Notes under the pieces: generated by a model
Database searches by the model: none
What the model was told of the DNA's origin: nothing
What the model saw: the letters and a program-made list of their open reading frames with translations, nothing else
Made by a program: the position numbers and the translations under genes
Origin: an uncultured bacterium
GTDB lineage: Bacteria > Desulfobacterota > Desulfobulbia > Desulfobulbales > Desulfobulbaceae
Direction of reading: 5' to 3'
NCBI GenBank assembly: GCA_903842475.1
Contig: CAIMMA010000623.1
Coordinates: 1 to 5,073 of the forward strand
DNA: 5,073 nt
In this document: piece after piece, positions 1 through 5,073 of the stretch
Layout of the letters: every line of letters starts with the position of its first letter
Numbering within the stretch: the first letter of the stretch is position 1

Positions 1-2715
1 CTGCAGCGGATTAAGATATCGGGTGCCGCCGGCACCGGAGGCGAGTTCCAGGCTGGCATCGGCCAGAAAGGTATTGGAGGCCAGCAAAATAATGCGAGCC
101 GAGTCCGGGGATCGATCCAGCACCCGACCAACCACCTCCGGCACCTGGTCGACCAGCTCGTCCTGACGGTTACCCTCGGCATCCGCCGGCGCGGCCTCTT
201 GCTTCGCCTGCGCCTGTTTCTCCTTTTCCGCCTGCTGTGTCCGGGCTTCCTCCACCAGGGGCGAAGGCTTGCCCCGGAACCAGGAATCGAATTTGCCCTC
301 CACTAGCACCGCCAGCAGCTGCCGGCCGCTCTCCTCGCCCTGGGGAAAGCCGGCCTGGCCGTACCGTTTGAAATCCGGCTGAATCTTGAGGGCGTCCGAC
401 AGCCAGGACCCCTTCGAGCTCTCCAGCAGACGAACCACCCGGCGTTCCTTATTTTTCTCGCCATCGATGCTGACCGGCGAGGCCCAGGTCATCGACAACT
501 GATCGATGCCGGTCAGCAGGCCGCTGTCGCGGTTCATGCCGTCGCTGCGGATGTCGACGAAATAGGGGTAGTTGAGCAGATGGGTTTCCTGGACGCTCAG
601 GCCGCCGACCTGGCGTTCCACCGGCACTGGAAAGGCGGCATTCTGGGGATCCAGGACCATGGAGGGGTTCAGGGTTATCCCGTACCCGGCCAGCCAGTCC
701 GCCAGACCGCTTTCCTTTTTACTGACATTGAGCCGACCCTGGAGCTGCACATCAAAGGGCGAGGTGGCCAGCACCACGGTCCCGCCCTGCATGAGGAACT
801 GATCAATGGCGAAGCGCTGTTTGTCCGCCAGTTTTTCCGGCGCGATCACCACCAGGATATCCGCTTCGGTATCCACCTGGCCGCCGCTGAGATCCACCGG
901 CTTAACCCGATGCTCCTGCTCGGCAAAACGGGTGAGCAGCTGGAAGGAGTTGGCCGGACCCTGCCCGCCCATGCCGAACTGATCCATGGCTGGCTCGGGT
1001 GGCGGCGTAAACAGGGCTACCGTCTTGAGCATCCCCTTGGAAAAACGTTTGAGCGCGGCCTCGATGGTTGTTTTCAAGGCTGCCTGATCGAGCTCGGCGG
1101 GTAAGGCCACCTGCACCTGCTGGCCGCCGCTTTCCAGGGTCATGTAAAACCAGAAGGGGGTGGTCGACATCAGCCCGGCCACCATGGGCTGCATGCCATA
1201 CTCCTTGGTCAGTTGCGCTGCAACGGCGCCGCCATCGGCCTCGGGATCGATAACGTCTGAGGAAAACTTGTCGCCGCCCTGTTTTTTGAGATCAGCCAGG
1301 ACCGAATCCAGGCTCCGTTTTAATTCGACCAAGGGTTGCGGCAATTTGTTCTCAGCGGAGAAATAGCCGTGAAACACCACCGGCGCGCCGATCCCGGCAA
1401 AGAGATTGCCGCCGCCCTGATAGCTGTACAAGACTTTCTTGATCGCCCGGGTGAGGTCATACTCGGGGTTGCGCAGCGCCACATCCATCTTGGTGTCGCC
1501 CTCTCTCTTGACCTCGATCAGGTCCTGAAACCCCAGGGTGAGGAACTGGTCGCCGTATTTGACCAGGATATCGAAATACGAATTGGTGACCGCGGCCTGG
1601 TGCCGGGAGGCCGTCTGAAAAGGCACCGGCCGGATGCCGTATTTCTGGCCGGCCTCCTGCTCCAGCTCCGGTTTTTCCTGGGGATCGACGATCTCGACCT
1701 TGACCCGGCCGTTGCCGGCCACCTCGTATTCGCGGAGCAAGTCACGGAGTTGCGGCTGCAAGGGGGCCAGCAAAGGATGGGTTTGGGCCGAGAAATAGCC
1801 GCGGATCAGGAGCGGTTCCTGCAACCTAGCCAGATACGAACGGGTGGCCGGCGAGATCGAGTAGATCCGGCCGGCGGTCAGGTCGGCGCGCAGCAGGCCG
1901 ATGGGCGCCAGCCACACATTGACCAGGACGAAATTCAGCACCAGCAGCAGGGTCGCGAGCCCCCAGCGTCGATGGACCGGATTGGTCGGGTTGCCCGCCC
2001 AGCGCTGGCGCTCCAGGGTGTAGACATTGAGGGTGAGGAAAATGCCGATCAGGCTGACCGAATAAAGCAGGTCGCGCAGATCGACCACACCCCGGGTGAT
2101 GGCGGCGAACCGGGATCCGGCCCCCAGCAGTTTGAGCAGCTCCCCGCCCCGATTGCCGAAGAAGCTGGTCAGGGTGTCGGAGCCGAGCAGATACAGACCG
2201 CTGCACACCAGGGTGGTGACGATCAGGCTGACGATCTGGCTGTTGAACTGGGCGCTGACCATCAAACCGATGGCGATGTAGGCCCCGGCGAGCAGCAGAC
2301 TGGCCAGATAGCCGCCGAACACCGGGCCCCAGTCGAGTTGGCCGAGGAAGGAAACGGTCACCGGCAGCGGCAGGGTCAGGAGCAGTCCGATGGCGACCAG
2401 CAGCAGACAGGCAAGAAATTTGCCGCCCACCAGCACCGGCAGGCCGACCGGCGCGGTCAGCAGCGGCTCCAGGGTGCCGGAGCGATGTTCCTCGGACCAG
2501 ACCCGCATGGTGCTGACCGCCGACAGAAAAATCAATAAAATCGGCATCCACTCGAACATCGGCCGGACATCGGCGAGGTTGCGGCTGAAAAAGGTCGCCA
2601 CCCAAAAAAAGATAAACAGGGTGGCCGTTAGAAAAGCACCGAAAAAGATAAAAGCCGCCGGCGTGGCAAAAAATGCCGCCAATTCCTTGCGGGCGACTCT
2701 GATCAAGGTGTTCAT
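1..2715 (-). CDS. ABC-2 permease fused to GldG-type extracytoplasmic subunit (GldG family protein), 3' end outside window
   Basis: Membrane subunit of a GldAFG-type ABC system; substrate unknown. I translated the frame codon by codon from ATG 2715 to base 1 and found no stop (905 codons, C-terminus missing). Residues 1-230 are an ABC-2 permease with about six helices (near 20-42, 54-72, 96-121, 132-155, 160-180, 214-230) and the family-typical EEHRSGTLEPLLTAPV at 74-89. A further helix (about 249-274) leads into the GldG signature RADLTAGRIYSISPAT (276-291) and a long extracytoplasmic part. That part holds a duplicated domain (302-433 and 446-560), then an ABC_transp_aux-like region with ADILVVIAPEKL (619-630) and QGGTVVLATSPFDV (644-657). 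Residues about 820-850 are rich in Ala, Gln, Glu and Lys. GldF and GldG are separate proteins in gliding Bacteroidota. The start has a strong GGGAGGG site and overlaps the ATPase stop, so translation is probably coupled. Calling it an exporter or envelope-remodelling machine is inference. Confidence 0.88.
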   Translation of the reverse strand, partial: MNTLIRVARKELAAFFATPAAFIFFGAFLTATLFIFFWVATFFSRNLADVRPMFEWMPILLIFLSAVSTMRVWSEEHRSGTLEPLLTAPVGLPVLVGGKFLACLLLVAIGLLLTLPLPVTVSFLGQLDWGPVFGGYLASLLLAGAYIAIGLMVSAQFNSQIVSLIVTTLVCSGLYLLGSDTLTSFFGNRGGELLKLLGAGSRFAAITRGVVDLRDLLYSVSLIGIFLTLNVYTLERQRWAGNPTNPVHRRWGLATLLLVLNFVLVNVWLAPIGLLRADLTAGRIYSISPATRSYLARLQEPLLIRGYFSAQTHPLLAPLQPQLRDLLREYEVAGNGRVKVEIVDPQEKPELEQEAGQKYGIRPVPFQTASRHQAAVTNSYFDILVKYGDQFLTLGFQDLIEVKREGDTKMDVALRNPEYDLTRAIKKVLYSYQGGGNLFAGIGAPVVFHGYFSAENKLPQPLVELKRSLDSVLADLKKQGGDKFSSDVIDPEADGGAVAAQLTKEYGMQPMVAGLMSTTPFWFYMTLESGGQQVQVALPAELDQAALKTTIEAALKRFSKGMLKTVALFTPPPEPAMDQFGMGGQGPANSFQLLTRFAEQEHRVKPVDLSGGQVDTEADILVVIAPEKLADKQRFAIDQFLMQGGTVVLATSPFDVQLQGRLNVSKKESGLADWLAGYGITLNPSMVLDPQNAAFPVPVERQVGGLSVQETHLLNYPYFVDIRSDGMNRDSGLLTGIDQLSMTWASPVSIDGEKNKERRVVRLLESSKGSWLSDALKIQPDFKRYGQAGFPQGEESGRQLLAVLVEGKFDSWFRGKPSPLVEEARTQQAEKEKQAQAKQEAAPADAEGNRQDELVDQVPEVVGRVLDRSPDSARIILLASNTFLADASLELASGAGGTRYLNPLQ
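1036..1812 (-). repeat. Tandem duplication of the first GldG extracytoplasmic domain (protein level)
   Basis: Two stretches of the fusion protein follow the same order of landmarks. Unit 1 (residues 302-433) has GYFSA at 306, then IVDP at 342-345, KYGIRPV at 358-364, and ends in the helix DLTRAIKKVL at 420-429. Unit 2 (446-560) has GYFSA at 450, VIDP at 488-491, EYGMQPM at 505-511, and ends in the helix-like ALKTTIEAALKRF at 546-558. GYFSA to DP spans 38 and 40 residues, and D of DP to YG spans 15 and 16. Unit 1 carries about 20 extra residues before its last helix. At DNA level only short identities remain, such as agaaatagccg in the GYFSA codons, so the duplication is old. The order and spacing are seen; common descent is inferred. 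Confidence 0.65.
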
Positions 2716-3644
2716 TGTTCCCTCCCGGCAGCGATATTGATTTCACTGAAGATTTTTTCAAGATTACGCGACTCCGGCTCCAGGCCGAAGAGACTCCAGC
2801 CGCGCCGGGTGACGGCCGCGGCCACCAGGGGGGCCAATTCTCTGGCCGGATGCGTCCCGGACAGGGCGAAGCAGGCGTAGCCATGCGCGGCGGGCAGACA
2901 ATCGACCCGGGTGATCCCCTCCAGGCGGCGGAGCCAGGTGGCCGCCTCTTCCCGGGCATCGAGGGTCACCAGCAACCGCTGACCGGCTCCGAGTTCGGCC
3001 AGGCTCGCATCCAGGGCTTTGCGGCCATGCTGGATGATGATCGCCCGGTCGCAAACCGCCTGAACCTCCTGAAGGATATGGGTGGAAATGATCAGGGTCG
3101 CTTCTTTGGCCAGATCCTTGATCAGGCTGCGCATATGCTGGATCTGGGTGGGATCGAGCCCGTTGGTGGGTTCGTCGAGAATGACGATTCGCGGGCGGTG
3201 AAGGATGGCCTGGGCCACACCGACCCGCTGACGATAGCCGCGCGACAGGGTGCCAATGGCTTGGCCGGCCTTGTCGGTGAGCGCGGTCCGCTCCAGGGTG
3301 TCCCGCACCAGTCTGCCCATCAGCGCATCGCGGATCCCGTGCAGGGCGGCCTGATATTCGAGGTAGCCGACCACGGTCATCTCCGGATAGAGGGGGCAGT
3401 TTTCCGGAAGATAGCCGATCAGGGCCTGAATCGCCCGACGATCGGTGGCCATCTCCAGTTGATCGACCCTGATGGTGCCCCCGGTGGGTTCAAGAAAACC
3501 GGTGATCATTTTCATGATGGTGGTCTTGCCGGCGCCGTTGTGCCCGAGCAGACCAACGATCTCACCGGGCTTGATCGCAAAAGAGACGTTGTCGACCGCC
3601 TTCAGCGCCCCATACGTTCGGGTCAGATTGTGTACCTGGATCAT
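2712..3644 (-). CDS. ABC transporter ATP-binding protein, GldA/NosF-like
   Basis: Cytoplasmic ATPase that should dimerise and drive the permease-GldG fusion encoded next. It is a complete 310-residue protein, a normal length for the class. Walker A GHNGAGKTT lies at 34-42, the Q-loop region reads YLPENCPLY (78-86), the ABC signature is LSRGYRQRVG (133-142), Walker B and D-loop are VILDEPTNGLDP (154-165), and the switch histidine is H189 in IISTH. The usual Q-loop glutamine is replaced by E81, which I regard as typical of GldA-like and related ATPases. Residues about 220-310 form the small C-terminal domain common in ABC-2 type ATPases. The frame stays open upstream to 3875, but the ATG at 3644 has GGAG seven bases before it and begins the family's MIQVxNLTRxYG, so it is the real start. 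The TGA overlaps the next ATG by four bases. Function in an ABC-2 transporter is firm; orthology with gliding GldA is not shown. Confidence 0.93.
   Translation of the reverse strand: MIQVHNLTRTYGALKAVDNVSFAIKPGEIVGLLGHNGAGKTTIMKMITGFLEPTGGTIRVDQLEMATDRRAIQALIGYLPENCPLYPEMTVVGYLEYQAALHGIRDALMGRLVRDTLERTALTDKAGQAIGTLSRGYRQRVGVAQAILHRPRIVILDEPTNGLDPTQIQHMRSLIKDLAKEATLIISTHILQEVQAVCDRAIIIQHGRKALDASLAELGAGQRLLVTLDAREEAATWLRRLEGITRVDCLPAAHGYACFALSGTHPARELAPLVAAAVTRRGWSLFGLEPESRNLEKIFSEINIAAGREQ
2720..2726 (-). promoter_or_regulatory. Ribosome binding site for the permease-GldG fusion
   Basis: GGGAGGG on the minus strand lies four bases before the ATG at 2715, inside the last codons of the ATPase gene. 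An in-frame stop at 2743-2745 and the lack of any other start codon in between fix this ATG. With the ATGA overlap it points to coupled translation of the two subunits. Confidence 0.8.
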
Positions 3645-3651
3645 TACGAAT

Positions 3652-3655
3652 CTCC
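3652..3655 (-). promoter_or_regulatory. Ribosome binding site fixing the ATPase start
   Basis: GGAG on the minus strand lies seven bases before ATG 3644. It decides against a longer product starting as far up as 3875, which would add 77 residues unlike any ABC ATPase N-terminus and would read through the tRNA-like sequence. Confidence 0.75.
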
Positions 3656-3687
3656 AAAAAAAACATACCGCCTTCGCTGCGGGAGGC
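3656..3687 (-). promoter_or_regulatory. Leader hairpin followed by eight T before the ATPase ribosome binding site
   Basis: Read on the minus strand, bases 3687-3670 can form a six-pair stem (one G-T pair) with a six-base loop. A six-base gap follows, then eight T (3663-3656), then GGAG directly. The layout resembles a weak intrinsic terminator or attenuator abutting the translation start. The gap before the T run and the short stem make efficient termination doubtful; the T run could instead serve as a U-rich translation enhancer. Confidence 0.3.
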
Positions 3688-3796
3688 CTTGGGTGCGAGC
3701 AAAGCAGCAGACGGGAAATGGCGAGCAAGTCCCTGGCCTGATTGCATGAAAAATCGGGCGGATTAGCCGGGAGGCGGTGACCGACGGGGTCGACCT

Positions 3797-3826
3797 CAAG
3801 GGTTCGAATCCTTGCATCGTGCCCCA
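3797..3826 (+). pseudogene. Orphan tRNA 3'-end-like sequence (T-arm to CCA), probably a remnant
   Basis: The 11-base tRNA T-loop consensus GGTTCGAATCC is present at 3801-3811, followed after a normal distance by a CCCCA end (3822-3826). A stem CAAGG/CCTTG (3797-3801 with 3810-3814) encloses it, but the loop is then eight bases rather than seven. In the canonical register the outermost pair is A-G and the CCA is one base off. I found no 5' acceptor strand, D-arm or anticodon arm: the best partner for the 3' strand, GCATGAA at 3744-3750, pairs imperfectly and leaves no sensible cloverleaf. It therefore looks like a decayed 3' fragment, such as an old integrase attachment site or a leftover of tRNA rearrangement. 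Chance is possible but unlikely for an 11-base consensus plus CCA. Confidence 0.45.
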
Positions 3827-3831
3827 ATAAG

Positions 3832-3849
3832 CAAGCAAATCCCTGCTTG
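3832..3849. other. Hairpin between the tRNA-like fragment and the yaiI terminator
   Basis: A perfect six-pair stem CAAGCA/TGCTTG encloses the six-base loop AATCCC. There is no T run on either side, so it is not a standard intrinsic terminator. It lies six bases after the CCA of the tRNA-like sequence and could once have ended that transcript, or be a 3' processing structure. Confidence 0.35.
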
Positions 3850-3861
3850 TAATGCCGGCGC

Positions 3862-3888
3862 AAAACATAAAACAACCAGCCAGGTTGT
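3862..3888 (-). terminator. Rho-independent terminator of yaiI
   Basis: Read on the minus strand, ACAACC (3888-3883), loop TGGCT and GGTTGT (3877-3872) form a perfect six-pair stem with a five-base loop. TTTATGTTTT (3871-3862) follows immediately. It starts 88 bases after the yaiI stop and would insulate yaiI from the ABC operon. The stem is moderately GC-poor, so it may be of medium strength. Confidence 0.65.
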
Positions 3889-3976
3889 CAAGCGAGCCCG
3901 AAGAAAAATTATCGACAGGGAAGGTGGCGCAACGGCGAGGAACGCGGCCAGGCAAGGGGCCGGCGGCCAGCGGATA

Positions 3977-4432
3977 TCACTTGTTTCGAAAATGCACCGA
4001 CAAAAACCGGTCCAACTGGTTGGCGAACCGCTGCCGATCACCCGGGCTGAAGGCGGCCGGACCGCCGGTTTCGATGCCAGTGGCCCGCAGGCTGTCCATG
4101 AAATCGCGCATGCTCAGCCGGGCCCGGACATTATCGATGGTGTAGAGTTCGCCGCGGGGATTAAGCCCGTAGCCCCCCTGGGCGATCACCAGGGCGGCCA
4201 GGGGAATATCGGCGGTGATCACCAGATCGCCGGCGCTCAGGCGTCGGACGATTTCATGGTCAGCCACGTCAAAGCCGGCAGCCACCCGCAACGAGCGAAT
4301 ATTGGCGACCGGCGGGGTCGCCAGCGGCTGGTTGGCCACCCGGGTCATGGCCACCCCGGTCCGTTCGGCGGCCCGAAAAAGGATTTCCTTGATCACCTTG
4401 GGACAGGCATCGGCATCAACCCAGATATGCAC
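3977..4432 (-). CDS. yaiI: YaiI/YqxD family protein (UPF0178, DUF188)
   Basis: A complete 151-residue protein, the usual length for the family. From memory it matches E. coli YaiI closely along its whole length: IWVDADACPKVIKEIL at 3-18, RVAAGFDVADHEIVR at 49-63, DLVITADIPLAA at 69-80, NPRGE at 91-95, RDFMDSLRATGI at 109-120 and TGGP at 122-125. The family has a PIN-like fold, and D6, D8 and D75 are candidate acidic site residues, but its biochemical role is not settled, so nuclease activity is only inference. The start is GTG at 4432: AGAGGA lies four bases upstream, the E. coli protein begins at the same place, and an in-frame TGA (4448-4450) leaves no alternative. It is predicted cytoplasmic, with no signal peptide or membrane helix. 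It probably forms its own unit, ending at the terminator 88 bases downstream, and diverges from the PAS regulator. Confidence 0.94.
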   Translation of the reverse strand: MHIWVDADACPKVIKEILFRAAERTGVAMTRVANQPLATPPVANIRSLRVAAGFDVADHEIVRRLSAGDLVITADIPLAALVIAQGGYGLNPRGELYTIDNVRARLSMRDFMDSLRATGIETGGPAAFSPGDRQRFANQLDRFLSVHFRNK

Positions 4433-4436
4433 GTAT

Positions 4437-4442
4437 TCCTCT
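4437..4442 (-). promoter_or_regulatory. Ribosome binding site fixing the GTG start of yaiI
   Basis: AGAGGA on the minus strand lies four bases before GTG 4432. No ATG occurs between this GTG and the in-frame stop at 4448-4450, so the rare start codon is well supported. Confidence 0.75.
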
Positions 4443-4447
4443 TGCGG

Positions 4448-4645
4448 TCAATGTATGGCACCCCTTGCCTGTTCAGATTTGCTGGTCAGCGCTGTATACC
4501 GCATCGGCGGCTCACCGGCTCCTTGTTTTTTCCGTCGCCATCGTTCGACGCCGCCATGATGACCCCTCTCCCGAGGATATAATCCTGGTGGTTCAAGGAC
4601 ACCCCAGGCTTGCCATTCCCCGCCGGGCTGCTTATCAATGACCAT
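4448..4645 (-). CDS. Doubtful small open frame, 65 residues, upstream of yaiI
   Basis: ATG 4645 to TGA 4448-4450, in the same frame as yaiI and ending 16 bases before its GTG. The product starts MVIDKQPGGEWQAWG and becomes basic and Gly/Arg/Lys-rich. I recognise no family. A loose GGTGGG lies nine bases before the ATG. Points in favour are the position directly ahead of yaiI and the open frame. Points against are its unusual composition, the weak ribosome binding site, and the fact that it fills the only space available for two divergent promoters. More likely chance than a gene. Confidence 0.15.
   Translation of the reverse strand: MVIDKQPGGEWQAWGVLEPPGLYPRERGHHGGVERWRRKKQGAGEPPMRYTALTSKSEQARGAIH
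4578..4583 (+). promoter_or_regulatory. Possible -10 element for the PAS regulator
   Basis: An exact TATAAT in otherwise GC-rich sequence, about 98 bases before the ATG. The hexamers 16 to 18 bases upstream (around 4554-4561) bear no resemblance to TTGACA and there is no extended -10 TG. It is therefore either activator-dependent or chance. Confidence 0.25.
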
Positions 4646-4680
4646 GATATGCCGCCCACCCGAAAAACCGACGAGAAACC

Positions 4681-5073
4681 ATGGCCCACAGCAAAACAAC
4701 CATAGCCCGGGATAACGGGGTTACCAACATCATCCTGGAGAGTATCTCGGATGGCGTTTTCACGGTCAACCACGAGTGGCGGATCACCAGCTTCAACCGG
4801 GCGGCCGAGGAGATCACCGGCATTGCCCGTACAGAGGCCATCGGCCGCTTTTGCTGGGAGGTGTTCCGCTCCAACATGTGCGAGGGGGATTGCGCCCTGC
4901 GCCGGACCATGAAAGAGGGGCGCTCCTTTGTCAGTAGTTCCACCTATATCATTAACGCCGACAAAAAACGGATCCCGATCAGCGTTTCCACCGCGCCATT
5001 GCGCAACGGGGCCGGCGAAATCCTCGGCGGGGTGGAGACCTTCCGCGACAACACCGTGGTGGAGGCACTGCGC
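4681..5073 (+). CDS. PAS-domain regulator, probably sigma-54-interacting (N-terminal part only)
   Basis: The visible 131 residues run off the right edge without a stop. A PAS domain spans about residues 15-125: ILESISDGVFTVNHEWRITS (18-37), FNRAAEEITGI (38-48), and the closing strands RIPISVSTAPLRN (97-109) and ILGGVETFRD (114-123). No signal peptide or membrane helix is seen, so a cytoplasmic sensor is expected. Cysteines C58, C67 and C71 (RFCWEVF and NMCEGDCAL) sit in the PAS core. From memory, this PAS type with the CxxxC pair usually precedes an AAA+ sigma-54 activation domain and a helix-turn-helix in Desulfobacterota and relatives; a histidine kinase is the main alternative. ATG 4681 is the only start after the in-frame stop at 4645-4647, and its ribosome binding site is weak (GAG about five bases before). 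It is divergent from yaiI, and nothing here identifies its targets or ligand. Confidence 0.8.
   Translation, partial: MAHSKTTIARDNGVTNIILESISDGVFTVNHEWRITSFNRAAEEITGIARTEAIGRFCWEVFRSNMCEGDCALRRTMKEGRSFVSSSTYIINADKKRIPISVSTAPLRNGAGEILGGVETFRDNTVVEALR

Larger units (their letters stand above)
3645..3976. other. 332-base intergenic region between the ABC operon and yaiI
   Basis: No protein gene is supported here. Reading frames that cross it give low-complexity translations without a good start. From left to right it holds the leader of the ABC operon (hairpin 3670-3687 plus T run 3656-3663, minus strand), a tRNA 3'-end-like sequence (3797-3826, plus strand), a hairpin (3832-3849) and the yaiI terminator (3862-3888, minus strand). 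The ABC operon promoter should lie in this region, reading leftwards, but I found no convincing -35/-10 pair. Confidence 0.6.
4433..4680. other. Divergent intergenic region between yaiI and the PAS regulator
   Basis: These 248 bases must carry the promoter of the PAS regulator and probably that of yaiI. I see an exact TATAAT (plus strand), one doubtful small frame on the minus strand, and a near-miss sigma-54 motif (rejected). No inverted repeat long enough to call an operator is evident. Confidence 0.5.

Noticed and set aside
1336..2538. A 400-codon plus-strand open frame opposite the permease-GldG gene
   Set aside because: It is rich in Gln, Asp, Gly and Arg without any family motif and is exactly antisense to a recognisable protein. 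Long antisense frames are common in GC-rich coding DNA.
1826..2959. A 377-codon minus-strand frame crossing the ATPase/permease junction
   Set aside because: It is a shifted-frame shadow of both real genes; its Pro/Arg/Gly-rich translation has none of their motifs.
2715..3749. A 344-codon plus-strand open frame opposite the ATPase
   Set aside because: It is the antisense shadow of a gene with all ABC ATPase motifs; its own translation has no recognisable domain.
3744..3826. A complete tRNA gene ending at the CCCCA
   Set aside because: GCATGAA at 3744-3750 pairs with the 3' strand only imperfectly, the T-arm register then fails, and no anticodon arm with a seven-base loop can be drawn.
3645..3875. 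N-terminal extension of the ATPase by 77 residues
   Set aside because: The internal ATG at 3644 has a proper ribosome binding site and matches the family N-terminus. The extension has no ABC features and crosses the T run and the tRNA-like sequence.
4456..4468. Sigma-54 promoter-like TGGCAC and TTGC on the plus strand
   Set aside because: Only three bases separate the two boxes instead of five, so the GG and GC elements are two bases too close for sigma-54.
3812..4582. A 256-codon plus-strand frame opposite yaiI
   Set aside because: Antisense to a clear YaiI homologue, starts inside the tRNA-like sequence, and has no recognisable content.
4588..4606. A second T-arm-like GGTTCAA followed by CCCCA, as a possible matching attachment site
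   Set aside because: The T-loop consensus is broken after GGTTCAA and no stem closes it; similarity to 3797-3826 is too short to be a direct repeat.

Overview
This window is GC-rich and densely coding, and looks like Gram-negative bacterial chromosome. My best guess is a Desulfobacterota (deltaproteobacterial) anaerobe. The reasons are the style of the PAS regulator at the right edge, a YaiI protein very close to the proteobacterial form, and a permease-GldG fusion of a kind I associate with that group. This taxonomic call is inference from protein flavour only.

Layout, left to right. Positions 1-3644 hold a two-gene minus-strand operon for a GldA/GldF/GldG-type ABC system. The upstream gene (3644 to 2712) is a complete 310-residue ATPase. 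Its TGA stop overlaps the ATG of the next gene (ATGA, 2712-2715). That next gene is one uninterrupted reading frame running from 2715 off the left edge (905 codons seen). It joins a six-helix ABC-2 permease (GldF-like) to a large extracytoplasmic GldG-like part. Inside the GldG part, the first extracytoplasmic domain appears to be present twice in tandem. The ATPase should dimerise and power the membrane protein, with the GldG part working outside the membrane. The substrate cannot be read from the sequence.

Positions 3645-3976 are a 332-base gap with several small structures. They are a hairpin followed by a run of eight T just before the ATPase ribosome binding site (minus strand), an orphan tRNA 3'-end-like sequence (T-arm plus CCA, plus strand), a second hairpin, and a convincing intrinsic terminator for the gene to the right (minus strand).

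Positions 3977-4432 hold yaiI (UPF0178/DUF188), minus strand, with a GTG start fixed by a good ribosome binding site and an upstream in-frame stop. Positions 4433-4680 separate two divergent transcription units; they contain one exact TATAAT and one doubtful small minus-strand reading frame. From 4681 to the right edge runs the start of a plus-strand regulator. Its visible 131 residues are a PAS domain with three cysteines, of the kind found ahead of a sigma-54-interacting AAA+ domain.

The most notable items are the permease-GldG fusion with its internal domain duplication and the orphan tRNA-like fragment. I see no CRISPR array, transposase, toxin-antitoxin pair or phage gene.
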